Below, piece by piece: positions 20,634-34,200 of a stretch of DNA of 64,000 nt. Positions within the stretch are counted from its first letter, which is position 1, and every line of letters starts with the position of its first letter. The notes beneath the pieces are model-generated. The model was given only the letters and a program-made list of their open reading frames with translations. It was not told the DNA's origin and searched no databases. Source of the DNA: Euborellia annulipes (lineage: Eukaryota > Arthropoda > Insecta > Dermaptera > Anisolabididae); contig JAKCPI010021798.1 of assembly GCA_023213315.1 (NCBI GenBank), positions 1 through 64,000 on the forward strand, read 5' to 3'. The translations under genes were made by a program, and so were the position numbers.

Positions 20634-20892
20634 CAGCGGCGTAACTAGCCTTTGAGGGCGGAGGGGGCGAAGCTCAACAAGGGCGTCGTTTTTTAAGTTG
20701 TAATATAATTTAAAAGAAAACTATCCGTGTTTTTGGACAATCTATGGAAAGAATATGATAAAATCACCGTCCCTGGGCTATATTTTAGATGCCTTGGGGC
20801 GCCTATGTCGGTATAGAGGGGCGCCAAAGGCTTGATGCGCCTGGGGCGGAGGGGGCGAGCGCCCCCCTTCACCCCATCTAGTTACGCTACTG
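20634..20892. mobile_element. hAT MITE with 8-bp target duplication ATTAGACG
   Basis: Ends CAGCGGCGTAACTAG and CTAGTTACGCTACTG. ATTAGACG precedes (20626-20633) and follows (20893-20900) the element. No coding capacity. Confidence 0.9.
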
Positions 20893-20899
20893 ATTAGAC

Positions 20900-22160
20900 G
20901 GAGAAAGAGAAAAAAATTATTTAGACCATCCCTAAAACAAAATAAGTACTGCAATCCTATTTACTTTGTATCCGTTTGCATAACAAGTATAAAATGTACC
21001 CCCTTTAGGACCAATGCTAAAAAAATCTTTCGGGGTGGGGTTCGGATGGTCGAAGAGGTAACCCCTCGCCACTCCCAAGTGAATAAATTTTAAAGAATAT
21101 AAAATATTTTTTGTAATTTCTAATAGTATTTAAAATTTTAACACCGTTTATTAATATCTCTCTTTATTTATAATTTTTCGATATTCCGGTGAGGGGGTTT
21201 GAATTCCACTCCACTGCTAAGGCCCTGATCTCTTGGATGTTCGGATGTCAAGAGATGGATGAATAAGAAAACCAGCCTTTATATCTCGCCCTCTATTTTA
21301 AATATTTACGAGATCTAATCCTTAGTGCCAAAATGAGTTTCGGTTGAGATCATAAAATGATTAAAATCTCTCAGAGAGAATGTAAAAACAAATGGGCAAC
21401 CGCAACCATGTGTGTGGCAGATTTTATTTTGTTCATTATACATCTAACTTGAGTCGATATAGGGTAGGGCATAGTTAAATCTGAAAAAAGTAAATAAATA
21501 AAAATATAGAGTGAAAATTTGAGTTTTAAATGCTAGAAATTATACAAAATATTTTATATTCTTTAAGATTTATTCATTTTGAGGGGTTAATTACCCGGAT
21601 CGTCAATCCCCCGATCCTCTAGAAAAGATTTTCTGGTTAAGGTCCTTATTAGTGTAATGAGTTGCTTGTAAATGTAACTGTGATGCAATTATAATAGGAG
21701 GATGGAGATGTCCGCCAAAGCAGGTTGCACCGAGTTCAATAAAATTCTCAGAATGTATTCTACTTTAGATGACATCCCCATCCTTCTATTATATAGAGTG
21801 TACAGTTGTATAAGATTTTGTCTTGACTAATAGATAAACTGTGCTTGAGCTCTGAAAATGCAAAGAAACTCAGATTATTATTATTATTAAGTTGAAGTTA
21901 TGTCCTTTTTCATGCCAAAATCATGAAAAATTAAAATATTATTATAAATAATATATAATATTAAAATATTAACTTTATCGGTATAATACCTACAATATTG
22001 CTCTATTTTTAATTGTATACAAGATTTATTGTTTGAAAAAATTATTTGAATCTCTTATTAAATCTTAATTAGGATTTATTATTATTAGACGGTTGAAAGT
22101 CCCTTCACACCCTCATCCATTTGGAAAATGACATTATCTCATCTCTGGGGCCCATTTACA
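20900..22160. other. No gene recognised
   Basis: AT-rich. GTGGGGTT/GGGGTTTG-type GC patches near 21035-21080 and 21185 look like remnants of the G-run MITEs. GAGGATGGAGATGTC near 21700 and GACATCCCCATCCTTC near 21772 form a short inverted pair. Confidence 0.4.
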
Positions 22161-22164
22161 AGAG

Positions 22165-22320
22165 AATTTGGATACCAAATTGCTTAAATAAGAATGCCTG
22201 GACTCTAAATATATATATCTATTAATCAACGGTTAACGTCAAAATTTTATATGGTCTGAGGTGCCGAACAGACTGTGTGTGAGTGTGAGTGTGCATGAGA
22301 AAAAAATGCGAGTGTTTTAA
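22165..22320 (+). repeat. SINE body and tail fragment
   Basis: GGATACCAAATTGCTTAAAT, AAGAATGCCTGGACTC, AACGGTTAACGTCAAAATTT, GCCGAACAGACTGTGTGTGA: the same order of blocks as at 13430-13475 and 13815-13925. The head is missing. Confidence 0.7.
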
Positions 22321-23009
22321 GAATAAAAAAAATAAATAAATATTTAATATATAGAGGGCCACGCAAAAAAAAAAACCAATCGGGCCCCGCACTTATTGGG
22401 TCTGGGCCTGGGGCGAAAAGAACCCACGACCTCAGGGTTAGGACCGCGCTCCCCCTCCTTCCTCCTCTCAATTTTTACGCCATCAGGAATATACAAATAT
22501 ATGAATAGATAATAGAAAATGTTATTTGTAACACTATTTTCTTTTTTATGTGCATTCTTAATTTATTTTTAAGTGAGGCATCATCAACAACAACAAACAT
22601 GTATTTACATTTATTTTATAAGAGAATATTCATGAAGTGATTCACGTAAGGTATTTGTTTACAAGATAACTAGTAGTCGGCGGACGAGGTCAGTTTGAGA
22701 ACTACAGAGTAGTATCTCAAAGTTGGCAGACAACGTATTAAACTTTAAACTTTATAAACATATATTAAGAGGCTTCCTGGATCATTTAATTTGTTAACTT
22801 TGGCCCACTGAACAAAGACACTCAAACAAGTTCAAGTGGAGATTATGCCCCACATTCTAAAAATAAATTATCTTATAAATTAAATGGTCGGATATGACTT
22901 GATTTTCAAAATATAATAATATAAAATTAGTATTTGCTTAGAAAGAAGTTTTGAATTTTAAAATATTGTTTATGATCATATTACAGTTAAGTGTGTAATG
23001 TATTTGTGG

Positions 23010-23283
23010 CAAGGGCGGATCCAGAGGTGTTTCTCGGAAGGGGGGGGGGGGGGGGTAATCTGGTGTGATCGTCACACAGCACACTATTTTTTCTTAATTT
23101 CGGTAATTTAAAGGCGCATTCTGTACTTGTTGGCCTGAATATAAATACAAATCAAATTTTTAAGTATTAATTTTTAAAATTTTACATTAAAAATAAATTT
23201 TTTTTGGAAAAAAAGGTAGTTTTTCAAATCTCGGGGGGGGGGGGGTAATTGCCCCTTTACCCCCCCCCCTGTATCCGCCCTTG
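23010..23283 (-). mobile_element. hAT MITE, relative of 3299-3574 in reverse
   Basis: Ends CAAGGGCGGATCCAGAGG and GTATCCGCCCTTG. Flanks ATTTGTGG and CTTTGTGG match at 7 of 8 positions, consistent with a decayed 8-bp duplication. Contains homopolymeric G runs and a GGTGTGATCGTCACACAGCA block also found in FB-1 ends. Confidence 0.85.
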
Positions 23284-23594
23284 CTTTGTGGCTGGAAATA
23301 TAGTTGAGGCGGAAAACTTTTAGCAACCAAATTTTATTATAGCCGCACAGTGAGCGCCACAATTAAATTCCCACCTGATAGCTACCAGGAAATATATTTG
23401 GCTGCTAAAAGTTTAAAGTTTTTTTGACACTGACTAAATTACAGTTATGGTTTAACTAAGATTAGATCCCTTCTTTGGGCTATTAGAGCTGAGAGAAATT
23501 TTTATGATAACTATTTCCTTCATATGTATATACAATATTTTCGTAAGAAGATTTAATTCTCATCTCTAAATATAGACCAAACAAGAGTAATATT

Positions 23595-23626
23595 ATATAT
23601 TTATATATATACATATATATATAATA

Positions 23627-23662
<36 letters not shown>
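23595..23662. repeat. AT-dinucleotide-rich low-complexity tract
   Basis: Long (TA)n with interruptions; no other feature. Confidence 0.8.
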
Positions 23663-23665
<3 letters not shown>

Positions 23666-23669
23666 TTAT

Positions 23670-24990
23670 AAAAAAAGAATCTCGTAGGCAAATTACCGTG
23701 ATTTTTCGAGATTAATTTCCATCGCTGTCAAACTTTAGTCTCATCAGTGAAGAATTCTTGGTAAGGAACAGATAAGGAGTAAGATTTACACCGATGGCAA
23801 AGGATTCCTCTCGTAGGTAGGTAAGGATTGTATGGTATCTTTGGATCTAAGGAAATAGAAAAGTTTTAGGTTAGATATCAGAAAGAAAAATAAACATTTT
23901 TCAGCCTAATATATTTTTTTTAACGCTTCAGTCGATGGCTAATATGCCGGTATCAAAAGGCCTCTCTGAATTTATCTGTAGAGTATTGTGAATCTTGGAG
24001 AAATAGAAAAGTTGGGATTAGACAACTAGGGTAGGATATACGACGATTATAAGTGAAACATAGTTTTCAGGGAAACGCCTTCGGAATCCCAAATAAAATT
24101 CAATCTCCTAACAATAGTAAAAACAAATATTAATATTATTTAACAAATTAATAAAATATGCATTTCTATTTTTACAAAAAAATAATTATCTCTTTTGATT
24201 TATACAATAACATTTATAAAATAAAATTATATTTGTTTACCAGAAAAAATAAATAGAACCTAAAAAACTAAAAAAAAATTATATATATATATAGGCCTTG
24301 ATCATATTCATTTACAAAATGAAGAGATAAAAAGTGGAATAAAGAATTCCACAAAAAATATTAAAATCATTAAAGCTAGGAAAAATGGACGATAAACGAA
24401 TATATTAATATATATTGAAAATAATACTTTAATTAATATACTGTCGGTCAAATAAAAAGCATGAATAATGAAAGTATAGTCAAACACTAAAGACACTCCT
24501 AAAAAATATAAAATAATTTCAAAAATTAGGATTGTATGTCGAAAAAGAATTTTTTATAAACATGTAGAAAACAAGTGTCAAGGCAAAAAAATATTAGCCT
24601 ACTTCTGTTTATACTCTCCGAATTGACAAGCTCTTAAAGATTCAATTTATAATACACAAATGAGATTTTTCCTCAAGGCAGCGGCAAATGTCATGAATAT
24701 TACAAAACTCACTCTCGAGGGGAAGACAAATTGATTATTACACTTTTCTTCTATGAATTTTTTTATAAATCCTAAATATCTGATAAATTGTTCTCGTAAT
24801 CAATTTGTTTTCGAATAATCAAGTAATCTTTGTCTACTAATTATGGAAAAGCAAGCAATTATTCGGCATCTTTTCACTATTCCACCATAAAAATCAAATA
24901 TTTATATAAAAATATTTTGAAAATAAAAATTTACCTAATGGAAGTTTTGACTGTTCGTTCCAAAAATGGAATAAAGTTTTTTTTCGCTTC
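23670..24990. other. Sequence downstream of the transporter gene; no gene seen
   Basis: AT-rich. CTCTCGTAGGTAGG (23810) and scattered short open frames have no splice support. Lies beyond the transporter stop codon at 25016 and should contain its 3' UTR; several AATAAA-like hexamers on the minus strand make the polyA site ambiguous. Confidence 0.4.
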
Positions 24991-25015
24991 AAGTAAATAT
25001 ATTTTAATATCATTA

Positions 25016-25243
25016 TCACAGATGAGACTCCACTGCGATTGGATTGTCGGCTGCCCATCTAGCTTTTCCATTCTCTTCAGACTCGTTATTTTCTCTATTT
25101 TTCTTTGAGGCGAATTTCTCTTGAATTTCATCGAGAGTTTTTCCTTCAGTTTCAGGTAAAATGAAATAGAGAATTACACCTCCGGCAAGACTCACAACTC
25201 CATATAGAAAAAGACTGCCAGGGAGTGTTAAGGCAGTCACCAA
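25016..25243 (-). CDS. Transporter exon 6 (TM11 end to C-terminus)
   Basis: Acceptor TTTATTTTTCAG|TTGGTGACTG, phase 0 in, stop TGA at 25016-25018. Encodes LVTALTLPGSLFLYGVVSLA (end of TM11 into TM12), the PETEGKTLDEIQEKF motif and a charged cytosolic tail (KKNRENNESEENGK). No di-leucine or PDZ-type C-terminus is evident; it ends VESHL. Confidence 0.9.
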   Translation of the reverse strand: MVTALTLPGSLFLYGVVSLAGGVILYFILPETEGKTLDEIQEKFASKKNRENNESEENGKARWAADNPIAVESHL

Positions 25244-28200
25244 CTGAAAAATAAACAATTTTCTAAGTTAGAGTGTTCTTAAGAATATATAAAATTACAA
25301 ATTAATAAACAATTATCTATTTATATATCAATTTATGTAATTCGCTAATGTCCGTTTGTCTGTCACGCTCTATTTAGGCAACTCCCCGTTTCGAAACCAA
25401 ATTTTTTATGTTTAAAGAAAATTACAGGAAAAATATTTTCATCCCGAAATTCCTATAACTTTTTGAGTTATTAATTCTTAAAGTTACGATTTCACCCATG
25501 TGAAATGTATAGAGAAATATTTATGTACTGAGTACTAGCCGTGCCGCCCGCCTTCAGCCCCTTGACCCCCGCCAGGTGGCTTGAGCCCGCCTTTTTTTAT
25601 TTATGAGAAGCCCTGCCACCCTTCTTGGGCTTCGTGTATTTTTCCTGGACTCTCCATAATAAGACTGCAAAATTTGGTTTCCAAATTCCAACGGGAAGTT
25701 GGTCAAACAAAGCGTGACAGGCGGACCTACGGACAGACGGGCACTCCGCTATTGTATATTTATATATGGAATTATATATGGAATTCTTTGCATTTATATA
25801 TTCTATTAATGATAACAAATCCCCAAGCTGGCAATGGATTGGAATAGTAGTAATAATTTTCTTTCAATAATTAAGAAAAGGCGAGGGTCCGCCTCAGACG
25901 GGCCCGAGCCAGCTGAGGGGGATCCAGGGGACTCCCCTGTCTAAACGTCTTGGCGGCCAAGGCGGGCGGCGCGGCTAGTTACATATAAAATGAATAAATC
26001 AGCGAAACGCGCATTTACTGCTGAAGAAGAACGAAGCATCTAATTATAAAAATAAAAAATTTCTTTCTCTTTGCTTCCTGAAACTTTCTTGATCAAATAA
26101 TTTCAAAACGAATAGTAGAAGATCGGACCCCCTGTCTGCCTAAACAGTAAACAGAATACAAAAAGATACTTGGAAACGAGCCCATCGACTAGTTGTTCTT
26201 GAGCTGTGACTCATAATTATATATAAATGACCAGTTACTAGCCATTCAATATGATTTTGTTTCTCTCATTCATACAACAACGAGTTACATCACCAGAAGC
26301 CGCCAATAAATAGTTTTATTTACAGTGTTTTGTGCTTGACAAGTGTGAAGGTTGTTTTTGTTTCATTTAATTAAATATCTACATTTTTGTTGTAAATCAT
26401 CTTTTATGATCAAATTTAATCTCTTGTTTTCTCTACTGATAATTATAATGATAGAGATGAGGCAACCATTCTCCTTTCTTTCCCTTTTAAAGAAACGGGT
26501 AAAAGATTTTAAGGTCCGACTGTTGGTAGGGCAAATGTAATTTTATTTGTGTAAGCTTTAAACATAAATGTTTAAAGATTAGACTGTTAAATTTATTAAG
26601 TATTGCAAATTTGGAGAGAATATATATCTGTCAGCCCAGGGAATAAGTTGTTAAGTCGATTTTTGTCCAAAATAAGCTAAGTGGCCTAAGAAAAGTAGGG
26701 AGGTATTTTCTTCGTTGTATATAAATGGGCAAGTCAGGGGCTGGCTCTACACATTGTTATTAAGGAGTGCGTTTTTAGAAGTCAATTCTAATAATAAATA
26801 ATTTTTAAAACTTCGACAGCCCATATGGAAAATATAGAGCAGGGCTTCTTAAAGTGGTGGGCCGCGGCCCCCAAGTATTACCCGCAGGAGGGCCGTGAAG
26901 AATCGCAAATGTAACAACACACTCATTAATCAAAACATAATAACCGTGTTTATTTTTTTTCATGCTTTTACTGATAATATTAGTAAATGCATGCATTGAC
27001 TAGTAAATGTGTGCATATACGAAATTTAAAATTATAGTTTTTTAACCGATCTAAATTTAAAAAAAATAGGGCGGTCGTGAGATATTGACTTGGGTTCCAA
27101 GAGAGACGCGACTTCAAAAAATTTAAGAAGCACTGGTATAGAGAACAATGGAATAAAGTATTATTAATTTTTGTTACATATAAAAATATCCAACCTGGAG
27201 GTATGTTTTATTTGAAGCAAATCCGAAGAGATAACCGATGGATCCAGAGGCTCCAGAAGCAACTCCTCGTACTTGAGCAGGATAAACTTCACCAATGAGA
27301 ATCCAAGGCAAGAGACGAATGCCGACATGAGACATGAGAGCACCAATAAGAAGTCCAGCGAGAGGAAACCAAGAAAGTTCCTCTGTGGGCCACCAAGTCG
27401 CGTAAGAGGCCACAGCCAAAAAACATATACTATTTCCTATAGTTGAGATCATAGTTAATGGCCTTTTGCCAGTCCAGTGGATTGCCACCATGCAGATTAG
27501 AGAACCTTTAACAAAGCGAAAAATAAAAATATTAATGGTATTTTGCAGTGCAAAGTGGAAAAAGTAAAATTACAAACAAAAAACCTTTATTAAATGGAGA
27601 AATATAGGCAGGGTCAGCCAATAAGAAAGACTCAGAATGTAGGTAAAGTTGAACCTGCATTCTGAGTCTTTCTTATTGGCTGCTCTGCCTTTCCATTTAT
27701 TATTCAAAACCCCTTAAAATTTAAAAGAACAAGAGAAGTAAAAAAAAAATCTTGACTATGCTGGTATTTAGAAACTCTAAAATGACAATGAAGAAGTTGG
27801 AAACCATATATATATATATATGAAATGAACTTTCTAATAATAAAAATTATTAAAGAAATTTTGTTCTCTTATAAATGAAATGCTCTAAATGCCCCACGGC
27901 CTTGGTGTAGTGGTTAGCATGCTGGCTATTTTTACCAAGGGTCACAGGTTCGCAACCCGTTCCATGCGACAAAATTTTATTTAAATTGAATTGGCTACCA
28001 ATCAATTTAAATAAATAGGGACGGGGGCTAAATGGCCATAAATGTAGAAAAAGACCTTAAATAAAAAAAAAAATGATCTGAATTTATCAATTATATATAT
28101 TTTTTTCATACATACATATATGAAGTATGTATATTTTTTTAACAAATTTTCTTTTATTTTTTAAAAATATTTATTTGATCTTTTTTACATGTAGGCCTAA

Positions 28201-31200
28201 TTAGCATACGAATTCTTATAAAGTTAAGTTTTCTGAGTCATAAATTCAATAAAAATACTTACCAACTAATTCAACAAGTCCGAGATAAAGAGTGGCGAGA
28301 TATTTATCAATCGGTGAACCGAGTGAAGCAAAAATACTAACAGCGAAAGTTTGCAAGGTGGTCATTCCCGAGAAATGTCCGATGAAAAAGGCTATTGCCA
28401 CGAGAGCATAAGGTTTAAGAAATGATCCTCGTGTATAAGCCTTCCAGGGCACGGCATGATCCCTTTTCGCCTTTTCAACGCTCGATGAGACATGCTTTAG
28501 CTCCGCCTGAGAACAAACATATTTTGTTGAAAAGAAATTAAAATGAAACAATATATTAATTAATGTCAATTTCTAATTCAAGATAAATTAAGTTTAATTC
28601 TAGATTTTATCTATTTATATATAAATGAAATGGGAAAAACATATGTATGTATGTTTGTATATGTTCTATAGAAATCTACAATTTTCAATAAATCTAATTG
28701 AAATTAAGTATACAATTCATGGACCAGGGCGTGACGTAGTAATAATTTGAATCTCTTAAATATTTTGGAAAATTAATTATATAATCAATTATACAACCAA
28801 ATTATATAATCAATTATAATCAAATTTCTTCAATATGAGAACACAAAATCTACAATTTGGCTTGGAAATTAGAGAGACAGTAAGTTGCTCTGAGAGTCAG
28901 CTTTCCAGGTATACGACATGGAGCTAAGCAGCAGTTGAAAAAAGAAGAGAGCAAGCATACGACTGACCCTTTAAACAGTCAAAAACAGACCCTTTTGTGC
29001 TGTGCCCACTCGGTACTTTCGCTTGAACTCAACATCCTTCCTTAACATCTTAACACTCGCATTGTAATAAGAAATATCCCAAATTGGCAAAAAACTTGCC
29101 CGCCAGAGGCGAGCAAGAAGGTCTGGAGGCGCAGCCTTCGGCAGGCTTTGCAACAAGTCATCTATAAAAATGAAAGAGAGAAGCCTACTTATGAAAAAGA
29201 TAATTAATTTTTCAGTTAGCCCCACCTGGATGTCTTGTGAGTTGGTCCAGCCACGCAGCCACTGAAGAGATTTCTCAGCATCAGCAGTCCTTCCTTTACC
29301 CATCAACCAATATGGTGATTCAGGTACCACTGTTAGTGCAAGTAGGGCAACCACAGGCATTGAAAGATTTATTAAAGCCATCTCTCGCCAATCTTCCACC
29401 CAGAAACGACCTGAAATTCAAATGAAATAAATACATGTAAATAACCCTAATTAATAAAGATTTTGTTTTAAATATCATAGAATACGAAATAAGTTACTGT
29501 AGACATATTAAGGGTCTTTTATATAAATTATATAAAAATAATTCTATAATATGATTTCTGAAGGTTCACGAATTATTAAATTTAGGATACAAATTATATA
29601 CTGAAATGACAAGAATATATATACACCTGATATACACAGGGATACTATAGAAATTCATTTCCTTGATTAGATAAAGATAATTAATTTCAACAAAAGCTAC
29701 CGAAAATAATGCAGTATCCAAAATTTAAATGTAAACTTACTTGATTATTTTTGCAGATGAATTATATTTATTCTTAAAACAAAAAACTATGTTCGAGAAA
29801 TAGCAATGAATATTATTATTAATATTAAATCTGCTTTTGGAGCTCTAGTGGAGACTCTTGCAATTAACTTGCATTGTCACTGTGAATTTTCAATAATTCA
29901 AATTTTTTATTTTAAAACACAGAAAAAAATTTGGTCAATTTAATATCTGTAAAAATTCTATTAAAAATATGTATATATACTTTATATAGTTTTTCATTTA
30001 AAATATTATTTTTGGAGCGGAGACTAAATAATTTCTCTAAAATTTTCAAAAATTTATTCCTTTAAAAATTTTATAAAAATGTATTAAAATTTCTATGGCT
30101 ATTATTTAAATTTTTTTTTTTATTTAAGTCTTTTCGGCATCTTAGGCCATATAGACATTAACGATACACATTATTTAGATCTGATATATCAGGCGCATTA
30201 ATTTATATCTTTTAAATTGAAACATTAGTTTGAGAGTTGGCCGCTAGGTTGCAGCACCTTTCGGAATTTCGTTCTTGACTTTCTTTATGCTTTATCAAAA
30301 TAGGGCATCATGCCCTGGGCATGAGCTGTTATCTAGCGATCACTTATTGAACTAAAAATACAAATGATAAAATTTAAAATACCAAGCGCAAGGGGTCTGG
30401 CAAAATGAAAGAACAACAGCTACCACGATTGTTGTCAACAAGCAATCAACCAGGATGATGAAGGCTGTTTAAGCTACCTGGGTTTTTCTCATAAATACAA
30501 TGTATTGAGCACAGCAGCAAAACAGAGAACAATTAAAATTAAAAAAGCTCTAGCCCGAACTGATGATTTTATTTAATGAAGTTGTAAAAATTTCTGAATA
30601 TGTGTAAAATTAACATTATTTTGTTTTAGATATTTACACCTGTAAATAAGAAAATTAAATGATAGATAGATCTACCAATATTACTTACCGAGCAATTGTG
30701 ATGTAACTCCGAGTATGACACACATGCTCGCTGTAGCAGAGAGGAACCCCCGAAGATGGGGCTGAGTAATTTCCGCTACATAAGTGAGTACAGGTGCTTC
30801 TAGGAGACCTCCGCCTAGGCCTGTGAGGATTAACGCGGAGTAGAGCATCGCCGGACTAGTGGCATATCGAAAGAGCAACCAAGCGGCAACAAATGGCAAG
30901 TTCACCAACATCATTGCTCTTTTCCTGCCCAGTGGAGTAGTGATAGGCCCTGACGCCAAACATCCCAACGGTACGCAGATCAAGTTTATACTGCCTGGAA
31001 AATTAAGGAAATCAATGTAGACCAGTATTGAGGGTCTGGCTTAAGATAAAAGATAAATTTTATTTGACATATTTTGTTGCTAGTTGGAGGGAGGTTGCTA
31101 GGTGCGAAACCTGTCCAAGGCCGGCGGCACGGCTTGTTATTATTATAATTCAATCAGTAAATTTTCCACTCTTCAAAAGTTGTATAGTCTAAGTAAATGA

Positions 31201-34200
31201 AGATCCTTTTTTTATTAAATCTATTTTAATAATCAAAAAGATAAAATACAAGGTTTTTCTATGTTTGTCTACTCTCCCACACTTTTTTTTTTTTTTAAAT
31301 AGGTTTGAATGACGTGTTGGTGATTCCCGAGATAATAAATTAGCACTCTTGAAAAAACTTGAAAAGGTCACGTTGAAAATACAATTAATAATCAAAATAA
31401 TGTTTTCTGAGAATACATTCAGGATTTTTAATCGACCCTGGAGAGGGAGAGGGAGAGAAAAGAGCGCAAGAGCCTTTTTTTATCGAAATAGCAAAGTTTA
31501 CGATACATGAGCTAGAATTTTTTTTTTTTTTTGGAAAATTCCTTTTTTGTTAAATTTTCTTTATTGATGTCTTTAAAAAAAAAATAATAATAATGAGAGG
31601 AAACATCTTTTATTATTTAAAAGCTTAGATATTTCCTCTCATTATTTATATTGTAATATACAATAATGTGAATTCACAGAAAAATATATCATGTAGTGAT
31701 GATGTGTTGTTTCGGAAGATAGTTATCTTTAATTTGAATGAAGTAAGCGTAATCATAAAATTTTGCAATTATTTCTTATCAGAACAAAAATGGTGTCCAA
31801 ATTTTTTAACTAAATTCACTCCTCTAACCAATATAAAATTGAAAAAAAAAAAATCAGTAATGACTTCCCCAAAACTTTCTCGTATATTCTTTTTGAATTA
31901 CGTCTGGGTGTGTGTGTGAACACGATTGCCTAAAAACGCAAGCAGAGATCGATGAAATTTGGTATATACTCATTACACTAAAATTGTAGATTTCTATCAA
32001 CTTTTGGAGTAAATAAGCCACCTGTAAAAAAAAATTGAAAATTTCAAAATGTTTGAAAAAAAACTTTTTAGCTAAAGTACTTACTTCTAAGTGACGTATT
32101 TACTCCAAAAGTTGATAGAAATCTACAATTTTAGTGTAAGGAGTATATTATATTAATTTTATCGATCTGGCTGCATGCGTTTTTAAGCAATCGTGTTCCC
32201 ACACACACAGACGTATTTCCCGTTTATTTACTAAAACTTCCGCCCTGATTAAAATAATCGGAACTCATCCCTTTTGATAACAACTAAATAACAAATAAAT
32301 TTATTGGTAGACTCAAAAAACCCCCTAATATATTTGAAAAGAAGAAATTCGATGGCTGAGTGGCCAGTCAACAAAGAATAAAAATTTTATTTAAATATCG
32401 TCGACGTTTTGGGAAAACGCATCATTTCCATCTTTAGAACGAATAGTTAATGTTGTTTAGATTGATACATTTCGGTCCATACAAAAATATAATATAAATT
32501 TGCATAATAGTGAGGTGAGGTAGATACTGTATAATTGATATATATTAGCTGGGAAATAAATTAGACAAAAAAATTTAAGTCAATATTTATCTAATTTTTG
32601 TATTTTAATTGCCGACGTTTCGGACGCGTCCTTCCTCAGGAAGACAATTGATAGTATAATACAGATGGGTGTTAAAAAAAAAATACATCCATCTGTATTA
32701 TACTGACTATCAATTGGCCATTAAGTGGGACGCGATTTGCAACGCCGATTGAAATAAAAAAATTAGATACAAATTGACTTAAAATTTTTTTTGTTTTAAT
32801 TTGTTTTCTTGCTGCCAAGCAACATTAACAATTTATCGTCCTGAAGATAGGAACGATGCGGTTACCGAAACGTCAACGATATTTAAATAAAATTTTATTT
32901 TGCTGGCTCTACATCCTCCAGCCCCTCCTCTACTATACTACTCATCCCAGCCTACTATATAATCTAGAAATATAGAATATTGACGATTTAAAATAAATTA
33001 ATACGTAGGAAGAGAGGATGTCAGCTAAGCAGGATAGCCTCTGTCAAATGAAAATTCCAATAGAAGAAAACGTTTCGGCTTTAATTAGATGCCATCTTCA
33101 GTAATATTGGCAATCTCAATATGTTCAGATATGATATACAATATAACAACTCTATCTTCATCTCGATGGTGTATACATTAATATTGCCAATATTACTGAA
33201 GCATTATCTAATTAAAGCCTAAACAAGGGAAGGGCAGGAAAAAAAAATATATATATAATATGAATAAATAGGGGAAAAGGAAAATGGGGAAAGGATAGAA
33301 GGAAGAGAAAGTGGGGGGAAACAGATTTTCTTGTATTGGGCTTGCTCTTCATTTGATAGAATCTATCCTGTTTGGCTGACATGCTTTCTTCCTACGTATT
33401 AATCTAATCATTGGACAGCCAATTCTCTCATCGACATCGATTTAAAATAAAATTGTTGCCTTTTCTTGGGGTCAAATCCGAATTATAAAAAAAAAAAAAA
33501 TACAACGAGGTGAATTGCCGACTCTTATATGATATGATTTTACCAATGATTCTAAACCCATTTGAAAGAATCGTATTTAAAAAGCTCATCTTTTAATGCA
33601 ATCCTATCAAATTTTAGTCCTTTTGTCTTCCATTAAATAAAAATTCGATTGAGTATCATCATCATAAGAATAGGAATTGGCTATTTTCCAACGGTCAAAT
33701 CTACATCAATGAAAAGTGTTAAGAGATCCTTTTATCACGCAGGTGTTATTAATCTATGGGATGTCGTAATAAATAATTCGCACGAAGAGAGAGAAGGGGG
33801 AAAAGGGAAAACGGGAGAATACAAGTAAAGATTAATCAAATCCCGGACTACTCCTCTAAAATCTATTTTTAATTTCGAAAATGGACCATGCCGGTGGTCG
33901 GACGACTATAGAGCTTTGAAAATTGTATCTTAAATAGGGATAAGAAAATAATAATAAAAAAAAATACTAGCTGGAATCGATTAATGAATAATGATTAAAA
34001 AGATTGATGCTTAAAAAAAAAAGTAAAAATCTCTAACTTGTAAGAATATAGTCAACTAGCAAATTTATCCAACGGAAAGCAAATCATCGATAGACTAAAC
34101 AAGAGCATGCTTAACCTTCGAGTTAAATAAAATAAATTTTTTACATATAATTAGCTATCTGAGGTATAAGGAAAGTTTTGTGAAGTTAGCAACTTAATCA

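Noticed and set aside
26219..26260. Core promoter with TATATAAATG
   Set aside because: TATA-like strings are expected often in DNA this AT-rich, and no gene starts downstream.
27896..27970. tRNA gene
   Set aside because: A- and B-boxes are present but the acceptor stem does not pair and a SINE body and tail follow; the same head recurs elsewhere in diverged form.
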